A stretch of 64,000 bases of DNA, from positions 1 through 64,000 of the forward strand of contig JAWKTT010000013.1 of NCBI GenBank assembly GCA_041398965.1, in the 5' to 3' direction. The notes beneath the pieces are model-generated. The model saw nothing but the letters and a program-made list of their open reading frames with translations. It was not told where the DNA came from and made no database searches. The DNA is from JAWKTT01 sp041398965. Lineage in GTDB: Bacteria; Planctomycetota; Planctomycetia; Planctomycetales; Planctomycetaceae. Below, piece by piece: positions 44,611 through 53,366 of the stretch; position 1 is the stretch's first letter; every line of letters begins with the position of its first letter. A program made the translations under genes and the position numbers.

Positions 44611-47018
44611 GCCTGCGGGAGCAAGTACAGCCGACTGATCTCGGACCGCGAAGACTGCTGACCGAACTGGCCATCGGAACTGGCTGGGTCGTGCTGTTTG
44701 TCACACTGTTTTACAGCGTCGGAGTCGAGACCGGAACGGGGTCGGTCCCACGGCACCTGTTTCTTTTCCAGCTTCCTGAGTTGCTGGCGAGTGCTCTTTC
44801 GTCCGGGCCCGACTCCCGCTGGGCAAACCTGTTGCAACGGCTCGACATCGTCGGCATCGCCGCGGTTGTCCTTTGGGGAGCAGCCGGTTGGGGGGGACTG
44901 TTGTTACGTCTAATCAACGTCCGGCTTTCTCTGTCGACGCCGGAAAGACTTGCGGTCCTCATGGGTGTTGGTCTGTCGATCTGGTCATTGTTGACCCTTT
45001 TACACGGGGTCATTGGGCTGTTGTTGCGTCCACTGTTTCTGTTGTTTCTGATACCCGCCGCAATCGACTTGTTTCGACGGTTTTCACGTGTCAAACAGAC
45101 TCGTGCTGCAACGAAGCCGCCGGTCACCCCCAAGGGTTCCCAAGGGACGAAGTCGCCGGGAGTCATGTGGATTCTGGTCCCACTAGCGGGGCCATTTGTG
45201 TTGGCGATGTTTCTCGGTGCGATGCTTCCTTCGGTCGATTTTGACGTGAAGGAGTATCACCTCGGGGGGCCGAAAGAGTATTTCCTGCAAGGTCGAGTCG
45301 GGTTTCTTGAACACAACATCTACACGAGTTTTCCGTTTCTCACCGAAATGCTTTCGCTGTCGACCATGGTGCTGCGAGGCGATTGGTTTCGGGGGGCGTT
45401 GGCGGGGAAACTGGTACTGATGACATTCGCACCGATCACGGCTATCGGACTGTTCGGCCTCGCTCGACGACTGTGGTCGACAACAGCAGCCGTCATTGGA
45501 GTGGTCGTGTTCTTGACAACACCGTGGGTCTATCGCATCTCGACCATTGCGTACACCGAAGGGGGGATGTCGGCCTACTTAATGTTGACGGTCATCTCCT
45601 TCTTGTGGTGGTTGGACTGCATCCGATCTTCTCCGCAAGGAGGGGAGACCGAGGACTCATCATCGGGGTTGCTGCTACTCACGGGAGTTCTCGCGGGGAG
45701 TGCGGCGGCCTGTAAGTATCCGGGGGTGTTGTCGGTCGTTATTCCATTCGGATTGGCCGTGTTGTGGGTGAAGCGAAATTCTGGTCTACGTTCGCTCGTG
45801 CAGGTGGGGATCATCTATTCTGTCGGGGTGTTGGTCGCGTTTGGGCCTTGGTTGCTGAAGAACCTTTTCGAGACGGGCAACCCCGTCTATCCGCTGGTGT
45901 GGTCGGTTTTTGGAGGACGGGGGTTGGACGCTGCGGCACACGCGAAATGGCAAGCGGGGCATCCTCTGCCGACGCATCTCTGGACGCAACCGGTCGCCTT
46001 AATCGTCGACCTGAGTCATCAGACATGGAGCGTTCTGGCCGGGAGTTTGTGGCAGTCTCCGTTGCCCTTCGCGCTGGCACCGATGTCGTTTCTATTGCTC
46101 CGGCGCAGACGAGCTGTCATGGGGCTCTTGCTGTTGTTCGTCTGGCTGTTGTTGACGTGGTGCTGGTTGACCCATCGGATCGACCGATTTTGGGTGCCAA
46201 TGCTGCCGATCGTCTGCCTGCTGGCGGGGGCCGGAGGAGGCTGGTTGGCCTCATCCTTCGCGGCGCTTCGGATCGATTTCGGGATGAGCCGCGACGGCAA
46301 ACCGACGTGGCCGCGACTAGTGAGCCTGTGGCTGATGATCGCCCTGGCACTCCCACTGTTCGTGTCGATCTGGTTTAATCTGTTCGTCGTCACCAGCGGG
46401 CTGAGTGGATACAACCAGTACCTCTTGGACGAAGCGATCGCCCGCAGAGAGTGTGCCGAGCCGAGTATTCGACTGCTCGATTCGATGCAACTGACCGATG
46501 CGGACAAGGTGCTGTTTGTGGGGGATGCGGCGTTGTTCGAGGCGACGTTTCCTTATGCGTATCATTCTGTCTTCAATCAGTCGATCTTTCAGGATCTGTT
46601 TGCCGATGACGCTGCGCTCCCGACAGATTCGACACCGTCTCCAGGGACTGGACTGATCGTCTTAAACGACACGACCGCGGCGGAGCTTCCCTTAAGGTCG
46701 GACGTCGAGATTCAGCGTCGGCTGCGCGAGTCGGGTATCACGGTGATTTGTGCGAACTGGAATGAGATTCTGCGATATCGTCACCCCGGCTCGTATGGAT
46801 ACAGCGGATTCGTGACGCCAGGACGATTTCAGGAACTGGTCAATCGAGGCCATCTGTCGCCGATTCCGATGCCCCAAGCATACGTCAGCCGTCCTTGGGA
46901 CTCATTGCAGGACTCGGAGCAGAAGGAGATTCTCGACTGGGGGCCCGAGCTACGCGACCACACCCTGGGTCGAGACGTCTTTATCACCCGCCAGTTCTAC
47001 CGGGTCGTCTTACAATGA
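44607..47018 (+). CDS. GT39-like integral-membrane glycosyltransferase
   Basis: An 803-residue polytopic protein with about a dozen helices, resembling the dolichyl/polyprenyl-phosphate-mannose mannosyltransferase (GT39, ArnT-like) superfamily. The first long outside loop carries the expected acidic motif (SVDFDVKEYHLGGPKEYF), followed by FLEHNIYTSFPFLTEMLSLS and FLTTPWVYRISTIAYTEGG. The last about 200 residues form a soluble outside domain. These enzymes move a sugar from a lipid carrier to a protein or lipid on the outer face of the membrane. Its ATG overlaps the previous stop (ATGA). The operon suggests it modifies or cooperates with the exported proteins encoded before it. Confidence 0.82.
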   Translation: MSLREQVQPTDLGPRRLLTELAIGTGWVVLFVTLFYSVGVETGTGSVPRHLFLFQLPELLASALSSGPDSRWANLLQRLDIVGIAAVVLWGAAGWGGLLLRLINVRLSLSTPERLAVLMGVGLSIWSLLTLLHGVIGLLLRPLFLLFLIPAAIDLFRRFSRVKQTRAATKPPVTPKGSQGTKSPGVMWILVPLAGPFVLAMFLGAMLPSVDFDVKEYHLGGPKEYFLQGRVGFLEHNIYTSFPFLTEMLSLSTMVLRGDWFRGALAGKLVLMTFAPITAIGLFGLARRLWSTTAAVIGVVVFLTTPWVYRISTIAYTEGGMSAYLMLTVISFLWWLDCIRSSPQGGETEDSSSGLLLLTGVLAGSAAACKYPGVLSVVIPFGLAVLWVKRNSGLRSLVQVGIIYSVGVLVAFGPWLLKNLFETGNPVYPLVWSVFGGRGLDAAAHAKWQAGHPLPTHLWTQPVALIVDLSHQTWSVLAGSLWQSPLPFALAPMSFLLLRRRRAVMGLLLLFVWLLLTWCWLTHRIDRFWVPMLPIVCLLAGAGGGWLASSFAALRIDFGMSRDGKPTWPRLVSLWLMIALALPLFVSIWFNLFVVTSGLSGYNQYLLDEAIARRECAEPSIRLLDSMQLTDADKVLFVGDAALFEATFPYAYHSVFNQSIFQDLFADDAALPTDSTPSPGTGLIVLNDTTAAELPLRSDVEIQRRLRESGITVICANWNEILRYRHPGSYGYSGFVTPGRFQELVNRGHLSPIPMPQAYVSRPWDSLQDSEQKEILDWGPELRDHTLGRDVFITRQFYRVVLQ

Positions 47019-47489
47019 TCATCGTCTTCCTTAATAAGTGAATTGACACGAAGTGGCGCACTGTTCGGGTGCCGCCGCTCTCCTTCCTCGCCTGGCTCTG
47101 GAGTATCCGCATCCGACTCTCCAGTCGATGGCCACTGAAAGGCCGATTGACCGGCACTCGCAACTCGCATCCACGGTCAACGTCGACGCTGACCGCGTGA
47201 AGGACATGTCAGAGGGTCTCATTGTCCCGAAGTCGTCGCTCAAGGAATCCATCCGCGTCGATCTCGCTATCTCCTAATTAGGACCGAACAACCAGGCGAT
47301 TCGAGATGCATACTGGCTGTGCATTCAGTACGCTGATGTCAGCAAAGACTTGTAAGTTCAGGTATTCGATCGAAACGACTGAAGAGTTCTCGCGTCGTCG
47401 AGACCGAATGCATTTCGTGCCGAAGTGACTGCGAGACTGAAGCACCACCTTCCAATCACACACCTGCCACAGCAGGGAGACTGACCCTG
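47019..47489 (+). other. Intergenic region
   Basis: About 470 bp. A 74-codon plus-strand frame (47053-47277) has no recognised match and may be a gene remnant. Nothing else is supported. This is the left edge of the accessory segment. Confidence 0.35.
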
Positions 47490-48758
47490 ATGACTGATTT
47501 GAGTTCTACCACTGGGCGCCGGAAGTTCCTGCAGCAATCTGTTGGTGCGGCCGCTGCTGGAGTGATGATCGCATCAACCTCACATGTGACAGCTCAGACT
47601 CTTCCGGATGCTGCCGAGCCGGAAGTAACCAACGAAGTCGATGTACTTGTGGTGGGGGGCGGAACAGCGGGTCATGTCGCAGCGATACAGGCTGGTCGGG
47701 CTGGGGCGAAGACGCTCATTGTGGAACGGAACAGTCAACTCGGCGGCACAACGACAACTGGTGGTGTGGCGTTTCCCGGATTGTTCGACGCCTGGGGAAA
47801 GCAAGTGATCGCCGGGATCGGCTGGGAGTTGGTAAGGGAGAGCGTCGAACTCGACGGTGGACAGCTTCCGAACTTCGCCAAGGTTCCGCAGCATCACTGG
47901 CAGAATCAGGTTTATACCAACCAGTTTCTTTACGCGATCCTCGCGGAAGAGAAGTGTGCCCAGGCAGGAGTCGAGATCGCATTCTACGAGTTCCCACAGA
48001 CTGTCACGAGGACCGACGACGGCTGGCAGGTCGACTGTGTCGGATTCGGAACCAGGCGAAGGGTGCGGTGCAAGCAAATCATCGACTGCACTGGAGGGGC
48101 CGAAGTCGTGGGACTGTTGGGTTTGCCGCGATTACGCGAAGAGGAACGGCAGCCGGGATCGTATCTGTTCATGCTCGGGAAGGAACACGAGCCGGGAAGA
48201 AATCAGATTCATCGTCTCTACGTTCACGGAGCCGATTCCACGAACTCACGAACGGCCACGGAAGCGAATTTGGTGGGCCGAAAGTCAATTCTCGACCGCG
48301 TTCGCAAGGAGAAGAAACGGCTGATGCACCTGCAGCCGGAAACCGGATTTCGCGAAAGTTTCCGTATTCAGGGTGAGACTCTGATTACGGTAAACGACTA
48401 CACGTCCGGTCGCCTGTTCGAAGACGCCATCAGTTATGCGTTCTACCCCGTCGACCTCCATACTAAGACCGGAGTGAAACCAAATCCGCTGAAGCCGGGC
48501 AAAGTCCCTACCATTCCGCTGAGGGCACTGATTCCGAAGGGCAGCCGCAATATCATCGTGGCTGGCCGATGCGTCAGCAGTGACCGACTGGCGAATTCCG
48601 GGCTGCGAGTTCAGGCGTCATGCATGGGCATGGGACAGGCCGCTGGAGTTGCAGCGACACTGGCGGCGAAAACCGGATCGACGCCGCTTGAAGTTCCGCT
48701 GATGGAAATTCACGCGTTGCTTCGCGAGCATGGGCAGATCATTCCGGGTAAGGCGTAG
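47490..48758 (+). CDS. Tat-exported FAD-dependent oxidoreductase
   Basis: A 422-residue protein. A twin-arginine signal (TTGRRKFLQQSVGAAAAG) is followed by the FAD dinucleotide motif DVLVVGGGTAGHVAAIQA (about 51-68) and ERNSQLGGTTTTGGVAFPG, typical of the FAD_oxidored (PF12831) family. A second FAD region near the end reads IIVAGRCVSSDRLANSGLR then MGMGQAAGVAATLA. Planctomycetes and Bacteroidetes use these exported flavoproteins with carbohydrate enzymes; substrates are mostly unknown. The next gene, a DUF4405-type membrane protein, starts 36 bp later and could pass electrons from it. Confidence 0.88.
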   Translation: MTDLSSTTGRRKFLQQSVGAAAAGVMIASTSHVTAQTLPDAAEPEVTNEVDVLVVGGGTAGHVAAIQAGRAGAKTLIVERNSQLGGTTTTGGVAFPGLFDAWGKQVIAGIGWELVRESVELDGGQLPNFAKVPQHHWQNQVYTNQFLYAILAEEKCAQAGVEIAFYEFPQTVTRTDDGWQVDCVGFGTRRRVRCKQIIDCTGGAEVVGLLGLPRLREEERQPGSYLFMLGKEHEPGRNQIHRLYVHGADSTNSRTATEANLVGRKSILDRVRKEKKRLMHLQPETGFRESFRIQGETLITVNDYTSGRLFEDAISYAFYPVDLHTKTGVKPNPLKPGKVPTIPLRALIPKGSRNIIVAGRCVSSDRLANSGLRVQASCMGMGQAAGVAATLAAKTGSTPLEVPLMEIHALLREHGQIIPGKA

Positions 48759-48794
48759 ACCATTCGGTTACCAACGTGTTCTGCTGAAGTGCTG

Positions 48795-49730
48795 ATGAAG
48801 AAATTTCAACGCAGTTTCGTTTCACTCTTGAGTGCATTGAGCTTTGCCGTCCTTTCGGTCACGGGAATCCTCGCCTTTGCACGTCCGTTCTCGATCGGAG
48901 TTGTTGGCCTGCATTCGCTGATGGGATTCGTTTTCATTGGGCTGATCGCTTTGCATGTGGCAAACAACCTCAACCACCTTTCGCGATATGTGCGCAGCAA
49001 AGTCGTATGGCTGACGCTGGCAATCGTCATCGGCCTGACATCACTCTTTCTCTGGCAACCAGGTCCGATTCGCAGTGTTCTTGCATTGAGTCAGAACCTG
49101 GGGCCGACCATCAATCAGTTTGAAATGAACGATGATGGCCTCGTTTACCACTACAGCCCAGCGGAGCACTACAAGTTGGCCCTGACCGTTCGGGCCGGAA
49201 AGTCCTACGATGTCAACAGGCCGCCACACGTAGCCATCTGGCTCGAAAACGCATCCTTCTACCACATCAAAACCCTGCACGAACCGAGCGACTCGATAGC
49301 CGGTCGAATCGCCCTTCCTTTCTGGGATTTCAAGGTTCGTGGCTGGGAGGAGGCGAAACGAAAAGCAACGGAATCAGGACAGAAACTGCAACAACCACCG
49401 GCAGCGGACGGCGTATCTGGCGCGACGCGGAACAGCTCGTTTGATCCGGCCGACTACATCTTGCCCGCCGATCCAGACAACCCCATGCCCTACCGACTGC
49501 TCATCGAGATCGACCAACCTGGTGACGAACAACCGTCTCTGGTGTATTCCGTCGAAGTCGACAACGCCGATCCTCGAACATTTCAACTACTGGATCTGGT
49601 TGGATACCCCAAGCGCGAAGGCGATGACGAAGATGGCAAGGAAGTGTGGGCGCTCTATTTCGCGGACGAGCACGTCGATTCCGCGATTGGGCTGATCGAC
49701 AGCGTTCTACTCACAATTGATCGAAACTGA
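48795..49730 (+). CDS. DUF4405-like membrane protein with C-terminal DUF2271-like domain
   Basis: A 311-residue protein from the ATG at 48795; a GTG six bases earlier is also possible. Three membrane helices are near residues 8-30, 37-56 and 70-90. The second contains VGLHSLMGFVFIGLIALHVA, with two His suited to haem b as in DUF4405/cytochrome b561-like proteins. The outside part from about 115 includes KLALTVRAGKSYDV, HVAIWLENASFYHIKTLHEP and DGVSGATRNSSFDPADYILP, then MPYRLLIEIDQPGDEQPSLV, reminiscent of DUF2271. It lies just after the flavoprotein gene, which suggests an electron-transfer pair; the domain calls are moderate. Confidence 0.68.
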   Translation: MKKFQRSFVSLLSALSFAVLSVTGILAFARPFSIGVVGLHSLMGFVFIGLIALHVANNLNHLSRYVRSKVVWLTLAIVIGLTSLFLWQPGPIRSVLALSQNLGPTINQFEMNDDGLVYHYSPAEHYKLALTVRAGKSYDVNRPPHVAIWLENASFYHIKTLHEPSDSIAGRIALPFWDFKVRGWEEAKRKATESGQKLQQPPAADGVSGATRNSSFDPADYILPADPDNPMPYRLLIEIDQPGDEQPSLVYSVEVDNADPRTFQLLDLVGYPKREGDDEDGKEVWALYFADEHVDSAIGLIDSVLLTIDRN

Positions 49731-50013
49731 AACAGTCTGTTTTTGCGAATCTGCTCTTCAGAGCCGACTGTTCAGCTTTCGTCTTCCGTACCAGCATCTC
49801 AGCTAAACCACATACGAAATCGATGAACCGGCGAGACTTCGGGTCCATTCCTTCCTGCGACGGTTTTTCTTACACTTCGCGGCAAGTCAGCACCTCGGAT
49901 CGTTCGGTAATCAGCCCGCTTCGTCGTGTTGTCGCAAATCGGAAACTCCCTTTTCACTCTGAAAATCGTTCTGTCGAACTGACACGATTCTACTGACACA
50001 TTGAGGTTCATTC

Positions 50014-51332
50014 ATGGCCGCTGCGACCGCAATCCTTTCGGATAAACTGCACGAGTACCCCCAACAGAATGTCATCGACGGAAGTGGCGGAGACTCGGCT
50101 GCGATACTTGATGACTGTCTGAACAGTCACGACGGCGTCTTGCAACTGCTGCACCGTTACGCCGGCCGGACGTTTTGCACGCCCGGTAAACGCCTTCGTC
50201 TCGATGCGGAATCGTACTACCCCGACTACATGAACGGCACGGGGCTCGATGAGATCTGGATGTGTTGCACCGTGCCGATCGTGACCGGTGTCATCGATAC
50301 GCGCACGAATAAGGCGCCGTTCCGCGAAGGAGAAGCGCACGTCCTCACTCCGAACGGCCAGGTCATCTCGTTGCAGGACTTGATCTCCGCCAATCCGGAA
50401 ACTGTCATGGGCGAGAAGATCACGGCCTTTTCGAAAGCGCTCTATGGAGACCCGACATGGCCGATCGTGTCGAAGAAATTCGACAATTTGAATCCGATTC
50501 CTCATCACCTTCACTGGTCGAAGTGGGAAGTCTATGACATCAATTCGTTTGACAACCCTGGAGTCAGCCCATCGCATTATCACACCACAGCAATGGGACT
50601 GTACCCGTTCGTAACCAAGGATCAGTTTCTTGCTTGCATGAAGCGTTTTGGGAAGGGCGAATACAACGGGGTTCGACACTTGTCGCCGCATACGATGATG
50701 CATATTGATAATGGCTTCGTGATGCCAAACGGCGTGCTGCACTCGCCGACAAACCTCTGCACGCATGAACTGCACGTCACGATGGATGAGCACTTCCTAG
50801 CCGAGGATTTGACGCTTGATGGACGTATCGGAGCAGCCGCCGCATTTTATGCCTGTCGGGAACAGGACTATCCCAAGGACAAGCACGAAGACTGGGAGTA
50901 CCTGTTGAGAAATTCGACTTCGCAGCGAATAAGGACCTGGACTTCGTCCGGAAGAATTCACGCCCGGCAATCACCGCCGAAGAATTCCAAGGCGATGGTG
51001 TCGACGCCCAGTGGATCGTTTACGGCGATTTTCTCGGCGACCAGAAGTGCTCGATTCTCCGACTCACCGTCCAGCCAGGCGGAAAAACGAATTTCCGCCC
51101 CGAGTGTCCCGCGCTGTTCCACACGAATGGCGGAAGTGGTCGTGTGGGAAAACTCGCAGTGCGGTATCACCAGGATATGAAGCTCGGCGAAATCTATCCC
51201 GAAATCGGATTCATTACTCAGGCCGCACTTGCCAGCGGCGGTGTGGAAATCGAGAACACGGGCACTCAACCGCTCGTGTTGACCTTCGACTTTCCGCAGA
51301 ACGCGCATTCCAAAACCCCTGGAGTTGCGTGA
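50014..51332 (+). pseudogene. Cupin-type protein with a single frameshift
   Basis: The frame opening at the ATG at 50014 gives about 300 family-like residues, including PHHLHWSKWEVYDINSFDNP, SPSHYHTTAMGLYPF and SPHTMMHIDNGFVMPNGVLH (His-rich metal sites of a double cupin). After about 50906 it becomes nonsense and stops at 51180. The natural continuation is in the next frame: FDFAANKDLDFVRKNSRPAI, CSILRLTVQPGGKTNFRPEC, NGGSGRVGKLAVRYHQD and a final VLTFDFPQNAHSKTP ending at 51332. A one-base deletion in CTGTT|GAG explains the break. Restored length is about 439 residues. It resembles sugar-isomerase-type cupins, but I cannot name the family. A sequence error is possible. Confidence 0.75.
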
Positions 51333-51934
51333 CTGAGAAATGACTTGCAGCACGGTATCTCACACATGCGTTGTGGTGCCAGCGCGCGGTGACTCATGGG
51401 ATCGAAAGGGACATTAAACCAGTTTTGTCTCACTCGTGGGCTCAGAAAACTTCACGCGAACGCCAAGCTTGTTGGGAGCTTGGCGTTCGCATCTCAAGCT
51501 GTTCGGACTTGAAGTGAGGATCATCCGATCCAAACACTTTGACTTCCGGCTGCGAATCCAGCGGTCGTTGGAAGCATCCAAATTCGAACTCTGTATGGCG
51601 AATTGTACGATGGCCACCACAACCTACTGGTGGATGAAAGTCGGTCGGGTGCGTTGATCACTCGAATCGATCGACTTCGCAGCCAACTGTTAGTGCAATC
51701 GGAGTCTGTAGTCGGCAGCGACGATCGTGGTCTGGAGATGCAGGGCCTTCCGACGGAGCGAGCGGGCTATCATAACCAGCAGGCGACGCAATATATCGAC
51801 AAGAAGAAGTTGCTTCTTTCATAACGTCCGAAGCGAGGCGGAAAACCTTGCATTCTGGAACGCGACAATCTACTCCGAGAGAGACGGGCTCAATTCAGTC
51901 CCCAACGGGCGATCTCGAATTCCGTGACATGTTT
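51333..51934 (+). other. Non-coding stretch with gene debris
   Basis: About 600 bp between the cupin gene and the Gly/Asp-repeat fragment. A perfect inverted repeat lies at 51456-51490. A 73-codon frame at 51603-51824 has no recognised match and may be a remnant. Confidence 0.4.
51456..51490. repeat. Perfect 14-bp inverted repeat
   Basis: GCGAACGCCAAGCT and AGCTTGGCGTTCGC are separated by seven bases. No T-run follows on either side. It could be a terminator for the cupin operon or a protein-binding palindrome. Confidence 0.6.
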
Positions 51935-52381
51935 TCACGAATGGTTGATGAAACGGAGTGACGAAAGGCCTACCGAAGGTGAGTCAGAAGGATCAGCCCA
52001 GGCCGATACGTCTCCGAGTTCAAAGCCATTGAGGAAAATCTGTGCACCATCCGGTTGATTATTGATGTCGGGGTCATCGGCAAAGATCTGATCATTCTTT
52101 CCGCCTCCACCATTGAACTTCGTTTTTCCTCCGAAGCTTGTCCCGGCATTGACCGAGAGGATGTCATCTCCTCCTCCAAAATTGATATTCGAGTTGTTCA
52201 AGAAAATGTTGTAGGTCGAGGAGTTGAAGCTGACGAAGTCGTTGCCACCCCCCAGTTTGGCAACGATGCCTGCGCTCGTCTCCATCATGTCGGAGGAGGG
52301 ATCGAGATGAAGTTCGTCGTCCCCCTTGCCCGTGTTGACGCAGACGTTGATTCCCAGCGATCCCAGCAGCTGGGTGGCGGG
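51935..52381 (-). pseudogene. C-terminal fragment of a Gly/Asp-repeat (RTX-like) secreted protein
   Basis: The minus-strand frame is open from the edge of the transposase element (about 52381) to the stop at 51935, about 148 residues with no proper start at the beginning. It contains repeats of the calcium-binding type: LGINVCVNTGKGDDELHLDP, KLGGGNDFVSFNSSTYNIFL, NFGGGDDILSVNAGTSF and GGGGKNDQIFADDP. The Gly-Gly-x-Asp-Asp spacing is like RTX/hemolysin-type repeats, and planctomycete surface proteins often end this way. The N-terminal portion is missing because the REP/RAYT unit at 52370-53055 abuts it, and I see no continuation on the far side. Confidence 0.7.
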
Positions 52382-53055
52382 GGCGCTCCGCGTAACGGAA
52401 GCCCCCGGACGTGGGGCTCACGAATCACATGTCATTCCGACGGTCCACTCGGGAGGCAATCGGTCGACCACAATCGGGCCGGTCCCGGTCGCGTACCAGT
52501 TGGCGGATGACCATTTCCAATCGGTCGCCCGTTCCACCAGTCCTTTCCGGACCGGGTTCAGGTGAATGTCTTGAATCATCTTCTCCAGCGTCTGTGGCTC
52601 GGTGACGTTGCGATCGTACCCGCCTCCACGTTGCCAGAAATGGGATTCTGCTTTCGTTCCACGTTGAGCTTGCAGCTTCGGCAACCACTCAGGTGCGTGC
52701 TCTCGCAGGTAGGCTAACGCTTTGCGAGACACGGGCCATTTCGTTTCCTTAAGCACACTGGCCATGTTGTCTTCGGCACACCCAAAATGGATCAGCAGGT
52801 GGACGTGATTGGGCATGAAGACATGCCGCCCAAATGGCCATTTCCTGATCCTGCCGAACTTTGTTGATGGCGTCTGCCAGCCAGTTGCAGACGCGTTCTC
52901 GCTCGAGAAACCAGAAACCACGATCACACTAAACGTCAACTCGTGAGCGTGCCCGAATTCGTTGTACGACTGACGATGCTGTTGACGACGAGGATTCATC
53001 CCCGGATGATACCCACCTCCGGGGGCTCGCCACGCGAGCCGCTCTCGCCACCCAG
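52370..53055 (-). mobile_element. REP-flanked RAYT transposase element
   Basis: Imperfect inverted ends of about 38 bp lie at 52370-52408 (beginning CTGGGTGGCG) and 53019-53055 (ending CGCCACCCAG). Each end is itself a hairpin (for example GGGGGC pairing with GCCCCC). Between them is a Y1-type tyrosine transposase gene. This matches the REP-associated tyrosine transposase (RAYT) units known in many bacteria. It abuts the repeat-protein fragment, so insertion may have caused that truncation. Confidence 0.75.
52418..52999 (-). pseudogene. REP-associated tyrosine transposase (RAYT, Y1_Tnp)
   Basis: About 193 codons from the ATG at 52997-52999 (family start RRQQHRQSYNEFGHAHELTF). The catalytic H-U-H is HVFMPNHVHLLIHFG and the likely nucleophile Tyr is in WQRGGGYDRNV; the family ending is IQDIHLNPVRKGLVERATDW. 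Although the frame has no stop, the segment about 52930-52835 is off-frame: the expected residues FWFLERERVCNWLADAINKV and RQDQEMAIW are read in another phase. Two opposite indels therefore scramble about 30 residues before the H-U-H motif, so the protein is probably inactive unless these are sequence errors. RAYTs mobilise the adjacent REP hairpins through single-strand DNA. Confidence 0.75.
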
Positions 53056-53188
53056 CCGTACAACGAACTGGCCGCACGCCCACGGGCTGACGAATGGAAC
53101 GCTCATCTGTACATTTGCCAACGGAAAGGGCTGCTGCTCGTGGACTCGTTTCCTCCCGTATGGACCATCAGCATCACTCCCACTTCGC

Positions 53189-53233
53189 AAGCCCCCGCCC
53201 GGGGGCAGCTGCTCACGCGGGGCGCCCTCGCCA
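53189..53233. repeat. REP-like GC-rich hairpin
   Basis: GCCCCC-GCCC-GGGGGC is followed by GCTCACGCGGGGCGCCCTCGCC (21-base pattern split here: CACGCGG then GGCGCCCTCGCC), similar to the inner ends of the RAYT element 140 bp away. It is probably a solitary REP relative. Confidence 0.5.
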
Positions 53234-53366
53234 CACACAGTCGCGTCGTTCACAAGAGGAATCAACGCCAACTTCCTGTTGCGACGAAAAGTCCGATTCC
53301 CGACAACCCGCTGCTCCCATGCACAATGAAGCCAGCAGCCGTTTCCACCATTCGGACATAAACACT

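Noticed and set aside
51603..51824. 73-codon plus-strand frame between the cupin and repeat-protein fragments
   Set aside because: No family match, no ribosome-binding site and a setting full of gene debris.
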